A DNA stretch of 64,000 nucleotides from Melastoma dodecandrum (lineage: Eukaryota; Streptophyta; Magnoliopsida; Myrtales; Melastomataceae). The DNA lies in the NCBI GenBank assembly GCA_029817715.1, contig JARUPY010000089.1, positions 2,170,001-2,234,000 on the forward strand, read 5' to 3'. This document shows, piece after piece, positions 47,152 to 60,000 of this stretch; within the stretch, counting starts at the first letter, position 1; every line of letters starts with the position of its first letter. The notes under the pieces are model-generated. The model was not told the DNA's origin. It did not search any database and was given only the letters and a program-made list of their open reading frames with translations. Made by a program: the position numbers and the translations under genes.

Positions 47152-50100
47152 ATGGCCGAAGCTTCGGCAGGACAAGCACTGACTCCCATGGTCCTGTCTC
47201 CGGCAGCGGAAGAAGAGATGGCCCCGGCTGCCGGAGTCACCATTGCCGTCCCGTCGCCCGCCGCCATTGACTTCTCGACCGCAATGGAAGCTGTCTCACC
47301 TTTCCCAATGTTCGCCTTCCCGTCGTTGCCCCAGACCATCCTCACTACCGGACAACCCTCAGATGGGAGGACCTCACCGATGTACGTCCCACCACTGGTT
47401 GCGTCAACAGCGCCGTCGGTGATATCGTCAGCTGCTCTGCTGGCGACAGCTCCCCTCAATTCCACCTCAAACATACTGGCCCAAGGCGCCGGCCCTCCTT
47501 CACTGGGGGACAAGGTGGAGTCTCTCACAGTCGAGCTCTCTTCTTTAAAGACGATGATGGCTGAGCTTCTCCAACGACAGCTAGCAGCCACCCCTGCTCC
47601 TGCCACCTCCCGAAATCCCCACCTTCCTCCTGTCATGCCAGGACCCCAAACATCAACATACCCATTCCATTCTAACCTAAACACTTTACCAAACACTCTA
47701 CCTCCCTATAATCCGGTCATGCCCGGATCCGCTACCTCCACAAGTGTAGCACCTTTATCTAACCCGTACATGAGTGGGCCACCCCTTTCCCTTCCCACGC
47801 CTCAGCCATATCTGCCTCCATACTACCCTCAACCAACATCCCGAGGGCCAACTCCCTACCTCCCAATGTCGTACGGGCCAACTCCCCACCCCCACACTCA
47901 AACGCCCGGGCCAACTCCCTACCCTCAAACAACCTTCACACCTCCCGCTTTCAGAATTTCCCAGCCAATTGCCACCCCTTCAGTTCCGCATGTGGAACCA
48001 GCCTTGCCAAGCCCACGAACCCGTAACGCAGCGATCGTCGATGAGTTATTTGGCGAGCAACAACAGACCAGCGCTTTCGAGACAAGGCTCGAGGCTAAGA
48101 TTGCCTCAATGCAGCAAGAAGAGGCTCGCCGCATGGCAAAGTTGGAAGAGCGCCTGAACGCCATCCAGGGGCATCGGGCACACAACTGGGAGTACGCCAA
48201 CTACCAGATCCCTCAGATTCAAGTCCCGCCAAAGTTCAAGATGCCCGAATTTGAGAAATTCCGTGGAAACGGCTGCCCGGAATTACATCTCAAGCACTTC
48301 TGCCACAAGATGGCAGTATATCCAGCAGACGATAAGTTTCGCATCGCCATGTTCCAAGAGAGTTTGGCGGAATCAGCGCTACACTGGTACTACACCAGTA
48401 CGCGACGTTCAAAGACTTGGCCCTTGACTTCCTCAACTACTACAGCTTTAATGTTGAGATGGCGCCAACAATATCGGATTTGCGGAAATTGAAGAGATAC
48501 CGCACTGAAGACGTCAAGCAGTTTGCCTACCGTTTCAGGCATATCGCGTCCCAGATAAAACCGGCACTTACAGAGAGGGAGCTCATCGACGAATTCTTCC
48601 AGCTGCTTCCACGTGAGTACATGCCCTACATGATCGGGCAGACATTCTCCACCTTCGCCCAGGCAGTCATCAATGCAGACAAGCTTGACGGAGTAAATCG
48701 AGAAGGGCTAATCCCTTCCCCTTCAGCGAAACTGACGGTGAAGCCCAGGCCCAAGGAGCTAATTGCAACTGCTGAACAGAATAGGCAGTCAATGAGGGCA
48801 ACGCCACCCCCGACCTCGTACGCGCCAAGGACGTATATCGCAGCCGCGCTCAGGCCTCCAGCCCCGGCAGCAACTCGTTTTAGACCCCCAGTCAACATGG
48901 CAGGACAACAGCAGCCAAGGCCTGCACAAATGGAGCATCCACGACGAAGGTTGGAGGACTTGACCCCAACGCCCGATCCCCTGGACGTCATGTTTGTTCG
49001 ATTAAGGGACATGGGTTTTATCAAGCCCGTTGAAGCCAAAGCAACCAACCCCTCCTCGTTCGGATACAACCCCAAGGCGGTGTGTCAGTACCACTCAGGA
49101 GCAGCAGGGCATGACACCAAAGATTGCATCGCCTTGAAGTTCAAGATTCAGAATCTATTGGATGAAGGAGCCATCACATTTTCCGCGCCTGCAGTTGCCC
49201 CAAATGTTAAGAGCAATCCTCTTCCTGAGCATGTGAATTATATCGGGGCTAATTTCTTCTCAGTTTTGGCCGAACAGGAAGAAGAGGTGAACATGTATAA
49301 ATATGAATATGCACAACCAAGGAGTGTCAATGTCATAAGCACCGGTCGCGGTCGAGGTCGAGGCCACAGCCGAGGTCGAGGAAGAGGTCGTACGCCCCAG
49401 TCCAGCAGAAGTGTTTACCCCACCGTCTTACCTGATGGGTTTACATTGGTTCCCCCTCGGCGCCCAAGGACGCCGTATGTCTATGTTTCGTTGGGATCTA
49501 CACAACCTGAAGCGTGTCAGGCAGAATCATCGCCTGCAACGGAGCCAAGGATTCCGGTCGTGATGGGACCCACCCGCACGCCACTCAGCTCAGAAGTTGA
49601 ATTAATTACCCGCTCCGGAAGGGTAGTGCCAGCCCCTGAAGCCTCATCTCCAGCCGAATCTTCGAAGCCCAAGGCGCCTTCAAACGAGCAAATCCGCAAG
49701 GTGATTTATACGGTAAAGGGAAGCGACTACGATATAGTCGAGCAGCTCCGAAAACAGCCAGCCCAAATCTCACTATTCGACCTCATCCATTCATCTGACA
49801 AGCACAGGGAGATGTTGGAGAAGTTTCTAGCCGAGGTACATGTGCCAGAGCAGGTTGAAGTCGCGGCGTTAGATGCGTACATGAGCAGCATGCTGGCAAA
49901 CAACATAATTACCTTCTCGGAAGACGATCTACCGGAACAGGGGTCGGATCACAACAATGCTCTCTTCATCACGCTCAAGTGTCGTGATACCACCGTCTCC
50001 AAGGTTCTCATCGATGGCGGGTCAGGGGTTAATATCATCCCGTTGGCGGTAGCTCAAAAGCTCGGCATCAACTTGGAGAAGCTTTCACAATCCGGCTTAA

Positions 50101-51041
50101 CTATTCGGGCTTTCGACGGCCTGAAGCGGCAGGCCCATGGGGAAGTTACGTTGGAGATCAAAGTTGGGCCAACCCTCTTCTCTACCCAATTCCAGATTCT
50201 GGAGACTGCGGGGTCCTTCAACATGTTGCTGGGGCGCCCATGGATTCACCAAGCTGGGGCAGTTCCCTCAACGCTTCATCAGATGATTCGATTTTCCTCA
50301 GATGGCAAGCTCATCACAGTCCGGGGAGAACATTCGATGGAGCTTTGCCACGAGATTGACATGCCATACGTGGGAGAGCCAACCGAAGAGCCATCAACAA
50401 CGCAGACCTTGGAGATGGTCAACATGGTGAGGCGCGACTACAAATCAGATCTTTTGATGACATGGGGCAACATCAGTGCCGCAAAGGAATTCCTTCGACA
50501 TGGGTATCAACCGGGCCAAGGACTCGGAATTAGAGGGCAAGGGATCGTCTATCCGATCACTATTCCAGCTCCTGCAGGGACTAGTGGACTCGGGTTCACT
50601 GGCAAATTGCGGCGCAAACAGGGCAATCACCCCATCAGCAAATCGGCCATCCGTTTCGTCCGATCATCCGCGGCGACAATGGAAGGCGAAATCCTATCGA
50701 AGAAGTTGGAGAATGTGAAGATCCAGAAGGATGAAGAAGTCGATGACGAGCAGATGACTATTGAACATGTTAATGTCGTCCAAGTGAATATCGGGCTCGG
50801 GCATAGGCGTCGACCTCGCATGCGGGCGCCGTACTTCCGAGCTCCAGTAGTGCCAATTCCACCCCGGACGCCTCCAAGGTTCGAAGCGCCTCCTCCGAAC
50901 AGGCGCTTGGATTCTCCTACTACTAGCAAAGAAGCGGAGGAGAAGGAAGACGAGAAGACCAGGACACAAGAGTCCGAAGAAGAAGTTTGTATGATGGAAG
51001 CGTCGATCCCGACCGAGTCAGACATGCCTCTCGACGGGTGA
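47152..51041 (+). CDS. Ogre gag-protease with one frameshift in gag
   Basis: From the ATG at 47152 the frame codes for an Ala/Pro-rich N-terminus with GPTPY repeats, a coiled coil (LEAKIASMQQEEARRMAKLE) and the first half of the capsid domain (PEFEKFRGNGCPELHLKHFC, ESALHWYY). Between about 48385 and 48417 the capsid continues in another frame (TFKDLALDFLNYYSFN), so a small indel has broken it. The second frame holds the rest of capsid, a Cys/His zinc-knuckle-like motif (CQYHSGAAGHDTKDC), an Arg/Gly-rich stretch, an aspartic protease (VLIDGGSGVNIIPL, active Asp in the DGG form) and a G-patch (GYQPGQGLGIRGQG). The stop at 51039-51041 lies inside the intron donor, so unspliced RNA gives Gag-Pro and spliced RNA reads on into pol. 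Confidence 0.88.
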
Positions 51042-51344
51042 AACTTTCCATCTTTACTTTTCTGCACTTAGATAGTTAGAGTCTAGAGTAGGTTACCTTG
51101 CTATATCCTGGTCGCGGACTAGCAAGGTTGTCTATATGTAACGCGACCCCTAGGCAGCACCTAGGGCGTTTGTGGGATCGGGCCGCTGATGATCAGGACG
51201 AATCTGAGGAAACGACGAGGGACCCGCTGAGTCCTGATCCCACAACATTTTCTTTTGGTCATAAGTGCATGCCTTATTCTCGCATGAAACGATATTTCGA
51301 ATGATTCATTTCAATGCATCACTCTGATTTCTACTCCTTTTCAG
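51038..51344 (+). other. Ogre intron between protease and reverse transcriptase
   Basis: Donor GG/GTGAAA at 51038, acceptor CTACTCCTTTTCAG/GAAC at 51344, a pyrimidine tract and a branch-point-like CTGAT before it; length 307 nt. Joining the ends turns DG-stop into DGNGASGT in frame with pol. Splicing at this position is known for Ogre elements. The exact sites here are read from sequence. Confidence 0.85.
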
Positions 51345-54300
51345 GAACGGCGCTTCGGGTACACCCGAGAACACCCTTGAACAAGACGGAGAAGCAGTAG
51401 ATGACCCTAAATCCATAGAGGGATACTATGGCTTGGAACAAGGTCTTCAACGACATGAAGAACCAAAGGACATCACACTGCAGAGGCCAGTTTCAATCAA
51501 CATCGGAACTCAAGATAACCCCAAGGAATTGTTCGTCGGCGCAGACTTATCAAACGATGAAACTGAAGACATCACCAACTTGCTCAAGGAATTCTCTGAC
51601 GTCTTCGCTTGGTCGTACACAGACATGCCGGGATTAGATTCGGAGATTGTGGAGCACAAGATTCCTACAAACCCGTCAGTTCATCCTATAAAGCAAAAGC
51701 AACGCCGGTATAAGCCCGAACTAGCCCTCGCCATCAAGGAAGAAGTGGATAAGCTACTGAGGGTCAACTTTATCGAAGTGTCTACCTATCCACAATGGGT
51801 TGCCAACATAGTCCCTGTCATCAAGAAGAACGGGAAGGTCCGAGTCTGCGTCGACTACCGCGACCTCAACAAGGCGAGTCCCAAGGATGACTTTCCACTC
51901 CCGCACATCGATCTATTGGTGGACAACACCGCTGGATTCAACAGATTCTCTTTCATGGACGGATTCTCCGGTTACAATCAGATTCGCATGGCCGAAGAAG
52001 ACAAAGAAAAGACAACCTTCACGACGCCCTGGGGCACGTTCTGTTATCGAGTTATGCCTTTTGGACTTAAGAATGCCGGGGCAACTTATCAACGTGCTAT
52101 GGTGGTTTTATTTCATGATATGATGCATCGCGAAATTGAAGTCTACGTCGACGATATGATCGCCAAGTCCAAGGAAGATGAAGACCACACTGTCATTCTC
52201 CGGAAGCTATTCGAACGGCTTCGCAAGTACAAGCTGCGCCTCAACCCCGCCAAATGCGTGTTTGGAGCAACTTCGGGCAAACTTCTTGGTTTCGTTGTCA
52301 GTAACAAAGGCATTGAGATTGATCCTGATAAAATCGAAGCAATTCGTGATCTCCCAGCTCCAAGGTCAGTCAAAGAGATCCGCGGCTTCATGGGTCGTGT
52401 TAACTACATCGGACGGTTCATCTCCAACCTAGCCGACACATGCAAACCACTGTTCAAGAAATTAAGGAAAGACGTCAAATTTGAGTGGGACGATGATTGC
52501 AAGATCGCATTTGAGCAGATTAAGACGTATTTGACAGAACCACCAGTTCTTATCCCGCCAAAGCCGGGGCATCCTCTCACGCTCTATCTCACCGTCAGGG
52601 AAGAATCATTTGGAGCCATGCTCGCCCAACAATTGCCAGGTGCCAAGGAGCACGCGATTTACTACCTCAGCAAGAAATTTACAGATTGTGAGTCAAGATA
52701 CACAACTTCTGAGCGTACCTGCTGCGCACTCGTTTGGGTTCTCCACCGACTCCGACAATATACTCTGCATTATGAGATCCTGTTAGTGTCCGAGAATGAT
52801 CCACTCAAATATCTCTTCGACAAGCCAACACTGATGGGGAGAGTATCAAAGTGGCAATTGCAGCTCGCCGAATTCGACATTCGACTCCACTCCACGAAGT
52901 CAGTCAAGGGGAGAACAATCGCTGATCACATCGCTGAATATCCTGGAACGGATGATTCATCTTTGGAAATCGGACTGCCAGATGAGAACATCTTACTCAT
53001 GGAACAAGAACCAAGGTGGAAGATGTACTTCGACGGTGCAGTTAATTCCTCAGGATCGGGAATAGGAGCTGTGGTAATCTCCCCAGATGGACAATATTAC
53101 CCAACGGCCGCCAAAGTCACCTTCCCCTGCACGAACAACATAGCTGAATATGAAGCGTGCATCCTCGGCCTACTTCGTGCACTCGACATGCGGGTTAAGC
53201 TCCTCGACGTTCACGGAGATTCGGCACTCATCATCTCCCAAACAAACGGAGCATGGCGCACTCGAGACCCAAAGCTCATTCCATATCAGGATTATCTACA
53301 AACACTGATTAGACAATTTACTGATATTGAATTTAATTATCTCCCACGAACTGATAATCGATTTGCTGATGCTCTTGCAGTGCTCGCCTCAATGATTCCG
53401 TTGGCTGGAGAAATGGACATCGAGCCCTTGCGCATCAATATTGCTGATGATCCAAGCTGCATGCATATTGAGCAGAGTCAACCCGAGGACTCCCTGCCTT
53501 GGTTCACGGACATCAAGAATCATTTACAATCAGGAGGATTTCCCCAGAATAGCACAGGGAAAGAACGCAAGTTCATCCGGAGGATAACAAGAAATTATTT
53601 CCTGGACGGTGATACCTTGTACAAGAAATCCTTCACGACGACTCTCATGCGATGCGTCACCAAGCAAGAAGCTGAAGCCCTCATTGTCGAAGTCCATGAA
53701 GGGGTTTGCGGACCGCACATGAACGGATACGCTCTCGCCCAGAAAATCATGCGACAGGGGTATTATTGGCTCACAATGGAAGCCGATTGCATCAAATATG
53801 TCAAAGCATGTCACAAGTGTCAGATCTACAGCGACAAGGTACATGTGCCTCCAACAAGACTTTACCCGCTATTTGAACCATGGCCATTCTCAATGTGGGG
53901 CATGGACGTGATCGGGCCCATCAATCCCAAGGCATCCAACGGGCATCGATTTCTACTAGTCGCAATCGATTACTTCACCAAGTGGGTTGAAGCACAATCC
54001 TTCAAAGAAGTCACAGCAAACAACGTTGTGCGCTTCATGAGGGCGAACATCATCGCCAGATATGGAGTTCCAGAGCTATTAGTCACAGATAATGGTTCAA
54101 ACTTCAACAGCAAACTAATGGAATCCCTATGTATGGAATTTCGAATCAAACATCTCAACTCTTCACCGTATCGTCCACAAATGAATGGTGCAGTCGAAGC
54201 TGCCAACAAGAACATGAAGAAGATTCTTCAAAAGACAGCAGTTACCTATCGCGATTGGCACGAGAAGCTCCCTTTCGCGTTACTCGCCTACAGAACGACG

Positions 54301-54747
54301 ATGCGCACCTCGACTGGGGCAACTCCCTTCGAGCTCGTCTACGGCACTCAAGCAGTCATTCCAGCAGAGGTCAAATTGCCAACTCTCAGGATATCATCCC
54401 AAAGCAACATGACAGAAGAAGAGAAGGCCAATCATCAAATCGCCCACCTCGACTTCATTGATGAGAAACGACTTGCCGCGGCTCACCATATGCAATGCTA
54501 CCAACAACGCATGTCTAGAGCATTCAACAAAAAGGTCAAGCCAATCAGGTACAGACCAGGTGACCTCGTTCTTAAAAGAATCCTACCGAATGTCAAGGAT
54601 CCACGAGGAAAATTCGCTCCAAACTACGAAGGACCGTTCGTCGTCAAGCACGCCTTCTCAGGAGGAGCAACCATCTTAGCAAAAATGGATGGAGGAGAAC
54701 TGCCACAAGCAATTAACGCAGATGCTCTCCGACGATATTACACCTGA
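51345..54747 (+). CDS. Ogre pol: reverse transcriptase, RNase H, second RNase H, integrase
   Basis: One uninterrupted frame from the splice acceptor to the stop; no ATG is needed because it is joined to gag-pro. In order: RT with KVRVCVDYRDLN, FSFMDGFSGYNQI and catalytic YVDDM (52143-52157); Ty3-type RNase H (YYLSKKFTDCESRYTTSE); the archaeal-type RNase H typical of the Tat lineage (MYFDGAVNSSGSG, NNIAEYEACILGL, DSALIISQ) from about 53024; integrase with a His/Cys zinc finger (HEGVCGPH, CHKC), the catalytic Asp of WGMDVIGPI, the Asp of TDNGSNF and the Glu of NGAVEAANK; and the C-terminal PGDLVLKR and GPFVVK region. All catalytic residues are present, so the enzymes could be active. Confidence 0.93.
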
Positions 54748-54889
54748 ATGGTATCCAGGTCTCAAGTCAGACTTTTGAGACGATATCTGTCAGCTGAATT
54801 CTTTCACACCTCGAAAAAAATCAAGATAAAGAAGGCTGATATCAGGGAAAAGGGAGAAATACACGATCATTCTTCTCCTCATTCAAGTT

Positions 54890-55800
54890 AAGCGAAATTA
54901 CATGAACACATCTCGTTTACGTCCTTTGTCTCGTGGGCAGGTACAAGAGCTCCTCACACGTATGGTGCAAAACTCCTATGACAAAGGCGAGGATGGTAGG
55001 GCGGCAAAACTTCAAGTCAAAATCTTTTAGCAATTTCGTCAGACCTTCGATTCCATCGGACGAAGATGTATTGATGAAATCACACGAAAAAGGAAGTGTC
55101 AAAACTCTACTTCACTTTTCTTACAAATGAAGTTACACGAGAAAACTTCATTCTTACTCTAACAGAAACAAGTTACAAGAATTTCCTTGTTTCTAGCCAT
55201 CTGTTTGGTAGGTACATGAACATCCTTACACAACAGACATCAAGCAAGAGTAGCAATTTCGTCAGACCTTCGATTCCATCGGACGAAGATGCATTGATGA
55301 AATCACACAAAAAGGGAAATATCAAAACTCTACTTCGCCTTTCATACAAATGAAATTGCATGAACAAATTTCATTCTTAGTTTGAAAGAAAACAAGTTAC
55401 ATGAGCTCACTTGTTGTCTGTCTTTTGCTTAACATAGGTACATGAACACCCTATCTTATAGACAAAGGCGCGGGCGGTTGGGTGGAAAATTTTGAACCAA
55501 AGCTTCGAGATTGCCTTTGTCGTTATCATGAATAACCATGCCAAAAGGGAGTATCATTTACATTACTCTCTAACAAATTTTTATCATTCCTCAGATAGAA
55601 TCAAAACGACCATTGAAATGGACATATCCATCTCAACTCCTCAGCGGATATTTTACTTCATTTCCCCAAGCGAGAGTTAAAGTGCATGAATTAACTTCAT
55701 TTCCGTCCGTTGTCAACTGTGCAGACACATGGACATCCGTACAATATGGTATAAATTCCTATGCAACGGCGCGGGTGGTTGGGTGGAAGCCGTTTCAAGT
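54890..55800 (+). repeat. Tandem repeats in the Ogre 3' UTR
   Basis: The block AGCAATTTCGTCAGACCTTC occurs at about 55026 and 55252, period 226 bp, with the following 190 bp also matching. Weaker partners flank them: ACAAAGGCGAGGATGG near 54980, ACAAAGGCGCGGGCGGTTGG near 55465 and CAACGGCGCGGGTGGTTGG near 55763. About four diverged units can be seen. Tandem repeats in this place are known in Ogre elements. Confidence 0.75.
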
Positions 55801-57020
55801 TTAATTTAAAAGAACGCGGAACACGAAAGTGCACAAGAGCACCACAGAGGTTTGAGTACCTAAACCTATTCATTTCTTAAGCATTTGTGTGCCCAATTGC
55901 ATATGATTTGAAATTTTTGATAACAAGAATGTTTCTGGGCGAGAGTGGAAAAGGCAAACCTATTCCTAAACACTTACCCAGAGTGATGAGCGCAAACACT
56001 GTGAGGATTCACACGCAAACGTCGTGGCAAATAAAGAATCCTTTGACAAAAGATGCTCAGACCGGGATGAGATTGAGCGTTTATTCTCTATCCAAATACG
56101 GACTTTGACCGTTGCTAACCCCTTAGAGCCAAAAGTTGGAGTCTCCATACACACTACTCCCACCGAGCCTAGGGATCGCCTCGCAACGAGGTTAATGGTG
56201 ATCCTGTAGTCAGAGTCCGGAAGCAATAGGGCCACAGAGGCAACACTTCCGCAAAGTTCGGGCGGAGACGTATCATCGACGGATCAGCTTGCCAGTCGAA
56301 CTCTGCTCTAGAAAAGTCCAAAGAAAATTAGAGCATTTCCAACAAAACGAAAAAATGGGGCAAACCCCTGCATACAAGTAAAGAAAAAGCAAGATTAGCG
56401 CGAAGACCAAGGTCTCAAAAGAGCAAAGCGCAAAACGATCGAAAGAGCAAAATAAAAGCATCAAAAGGGCCTGCACGAAAAGGTCGCAAAAGCAAAGGTG
56501 TTATCTCTTTAGCAAAGAAAAATGTTCCCCAAAGATGGATCATCAAAGCTCACCAAAGGTCAGCGTCAAAGTCCTAGCGAGGAGCTTGGCTGGTCGGCTA
56601 TCTGCAGAAGAAGAATTCGCCCGAACAGTGAAGCCTTTGTGGTCCTGAAGCTTCCGATGAGGTCTTTAGTCTCTTTTCTTTCTAACGATGAATTTGAGCT
56701 TTTCAAATCAAAAGTCCTTATGCCAAAGCCACATGATAACCCGAGTAAAGACTCCTTCGACCGGTACATGAGCATCCAAGTCAAAGGAATTCGGAAATCC
56801 AACTGAAGTGGCTTTCAGAAAGGAGAGTGAAACACGAGAGGAATCAACAAACCTTCTCTGCTCTCGCCTTGAAACGTGCTTTAAAAGAAGAAACAAAACA
56901 AAGCATACTGTGCATGTGCATTTGGCTATTTTATTTTCGTTGCGACTATTGATTTTCTTTGATGAGTTTCTAGGATACGTGTTAACCAAGAATAATTTGA
57001 GGTATTAACGATATCCTTGC

Positions 57021-57044
57021 GAGGGAATCTCCTTAGATTCCCTC
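57021..57044 (+). other. Perfect 10-bp hairpin before the polypurine tract
   Basis: Stem GAGGGAATCT (57021-57030), loop CCTT, stem AGATTCCCTC (57035-57044). It stops at the edge of the polypurine tract. Confidence 0.7.
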
Positions 57045-57060
57045 CCAAGGAGGGGCAAAC
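57045..57060 (+). other. Ogre polypurine tract
   Basis: CCAAGGAGGGGCAAAC ends directly before the TGTAATACC start of the 3' LTR, the place and composition expected for the plus-strand primer. Confidence 0.8.
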
Positions 57061-60000
57061 TGTAATACCTCAAATAAACCAAAATGGAATCCATTACTAC
57101 GAATGGTTCGAAAATGGCTTACAAACAGGTTGATTTGCCAGCAACATCGAATGGGTCAAATATTTCTATTAGAACTGCAAATACATTTTTCCCGGGGGGG
57201 TGGCATTCACTATTGGTTTGGTCACCGGTTACAACAAATAAGTTTATACAAGTAGTACAAGCACCCTCAAATCCTCGGAGAACGGCACAGCATTGGTTCG
57301 TCATCATCGCCTGCTTGTAGAACATCTGCAAGCGATTGCGGAACATCATTCCGCATCAGGGGACTTCCTCACGTTGTCCAGTTTCTCACCTCGAGATCCT
57401 GAGGACCAACATTAAATCCTCAAATCACAAAAGCTCAAATTCCTGTTTGGTCAAACTATCGCAGCAGCAGGCGCAGTTGCAGAAGGCAGCCTGCGCAAAA
57501 GGACAGTTCTCACTTGCTAAATGTCACTGCTAATGGCATGGGGAGTAACGAACCTAATGTTTGCCAAAAGGAAGAAACAACATTTGCCACTACTCCAAGA
57601 ACATCACAGTCGATCAACGCAACGACAGCAAAAGCAGGCTCATGCTCCTTTTGCTACAATAACGCTCACCAAACCTTCTCCCGAGGCAAAATAGGGACGA
57701 CTCAATACTTTCCCCCAGATCAGCGGCGAAGCCCTCCTAATCAGTGGCAGCACTAAGGACAGGTTTGTGAGCAAAAGAAATCGATACTTCTGGGAGGAGG
57801 CCCTGCCGCTGCCGACAGAAAAACTGCAAGGAACATTCAGCTCTGTTTGGAACTCGGGAGCTTAATGGATGGCAAGGGAACTCACCTGAATTCCCTGTGG
57901 AATCTCGAAGGCATTCTACCGAAGACTCGGAATCGAGCGCAACTCCTTCAGTTTCCTTCTCGAGCTCTGCCATTTCATCTCCGTGTTGATGTTCCTTATC
58001 AATGGCGGTCGAGTGCGTGACCTTCCCCTGCTCGATTACCAAGTGGGCTTAGCATACAGTGACTGTCCATGCATCCTCAGTCTCGACGACCGGAACTTCC
58101 TGGTTCACAGATGCACCTGGTGTTGCAACAATAAATTAGAGATCGAGCAAGGGGAAGAGATCAAACAAGGCCCCAGGACAAACCCAAAAAAAGAAAAGAA
58201 GAAGAAGAAGAAGAAGAAGGGGGACCAAGCCCGTATTGGACTTGCGGCCTAAAACGAAATCAAAAGCCCAAGCCAAAGGAGGGAAATCAAGCCCACCTAC
58301 AAGTCCCGGACGATTGCAGCCTCCCACCTGTGCCTGACACCTACCTGCAGAAAAGAAAGGGAAGAAATCAGACGAAGAAGACAGAGCAGAAGTCGTCACC
58401 TCCTTGCACCCGCCATCCCACCCGCACAAGAGACTCAAGCAACAGTCTTGTCACTCCATCCCACTTGATCCCCACTTGTATGCCGTCCCACCGCCTGAGC
58501 CCTGCACCAGCCGAAAGGAGGGACGTCAGACACAAGATAGAAGGAGATACAAGATGGGAAAGTCGATTGTAAGCAGGGATAGCCCTGCCTAGCCGCAATG
58601 ATCCCTCCTAGGATCATCAATGGCCTCGCCCCTTGAAGCAAGTGCCAGGGGCGATCAGATGAGAACGGAAGGAAAAAGATAAAAGGGGGCTTCTTACCTC
58701 TTCCAGAAGGGGGGAGACTGATCTTTCAGCTGACGGAGAGTACCCGCTTGATCAGCCGACCTCCGGCCGCCTTCACCCCTGGAGGACTTGAGCCATCTTC
58801 ACCACCACGAATTCCTTAACAACTCTCTGCCAAGGAGGCAACGTCAACTCGGCTTCCACTTACCTCGGCAATGACAACAAAGACCGTCTTCAGTGTTTGT
58901 TGCGGAGGCTTTGAGCTTCTAGTCGCCTCAACCCAGCTCCTTTGATGTTCAAGACAGCAGCAACGGCCATAGGAGATGATGATGATCCAAATGAAGCCTT
59001 GACGTATCCCTCTTTTCTTTCCCAGCAGCCATTCCTGGAGTAATCTCCATCTGTCTTCCCCTGCACAACGAAAGAATCTTGAGTGTTACCTCCTGAAGCC
59101 CCGCGGTTTCTCGGAGGACTTCTTTTGTTACTAACGCTTTCTTTACCTGTACAGATTTTAGAACGCCGAAAAAGGGAGACCATGGAGAGAAGAACGTCAC
59201 CTTCAGGAAACTATGGCAAGACGGAGGGATGATTCCTCGAAGCCCTAATTCAATGACCATGACCAACGGACCTGCACCATGGAGCAGCTTCCCTTCCTCA
59301 ACTCCACAGAATCGGTAGTTGGCGTCTCCTCCCCAAAGTCCGGCAACCAGCTCTCCTCTCTCGTTCTTCGGCGCCTCCCAACAACGACAACCTGTCCTCA
59401 CTACTCCAATGACAGCATCCACAACGCCCAACTCTTCCCATGCTCTCCTCGGCTTGGATCCGACGACTACCGCCTCAAATCATCCCGGATTTGACCACCC
59501 ACGACCACACTCGGCCTCCCGACTGCCTCAACGCTGGTCTCGTCCCCGGAGTTCCAGCCACGCTCGCTCCAGTACTTCCACAGCCCATTCCCGGCGGTTT
59601 CGAACTCCACGGTCTCTTCCCGGCCAGACCTGCTCCCCGCCATCCTCTCCCTCCATAGATCCGGCGACGACAAGCCTCTTCCGGCGTCCCCAAGCTCCTT
59701 CGATGCCCATGCTCACAACCTCCCGACCGCCAAGCTCCGGCCTCGAAGCGGTTCCCCTGCCGCCTCTCCCTTCAAGTCCTCCCCCCGGCACCACAATCTG
59801 GTCGTCCCCACGACAACCCCGATCTAGCTTCCTCAGCGAGTTAGAAGGTTCCCGGACGAGCACAGCAGCGAACCTCCTCTCCGACGTCCCTCCGGCAACA
59901 GATCTGCTGGACTTGAGCAGCAGCGACAAGGTCCCGCTCCCCTGCTCCTCGATGCTCCTCCAACAGCTTGGCAGCAGCCCATCTTCACCCGTCTCCAGCA

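Larger units (their letters stand above)
54748..57045 (+). other. Ogre 3' untranslated region
   Basis: About 2.3 kb with no supported coding frame. The first third is tandemly repetitive; the rest is unique by eye. It ends at the hairpin and polypurine tract in front of the 3' LTR. Confidence 0.75.
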
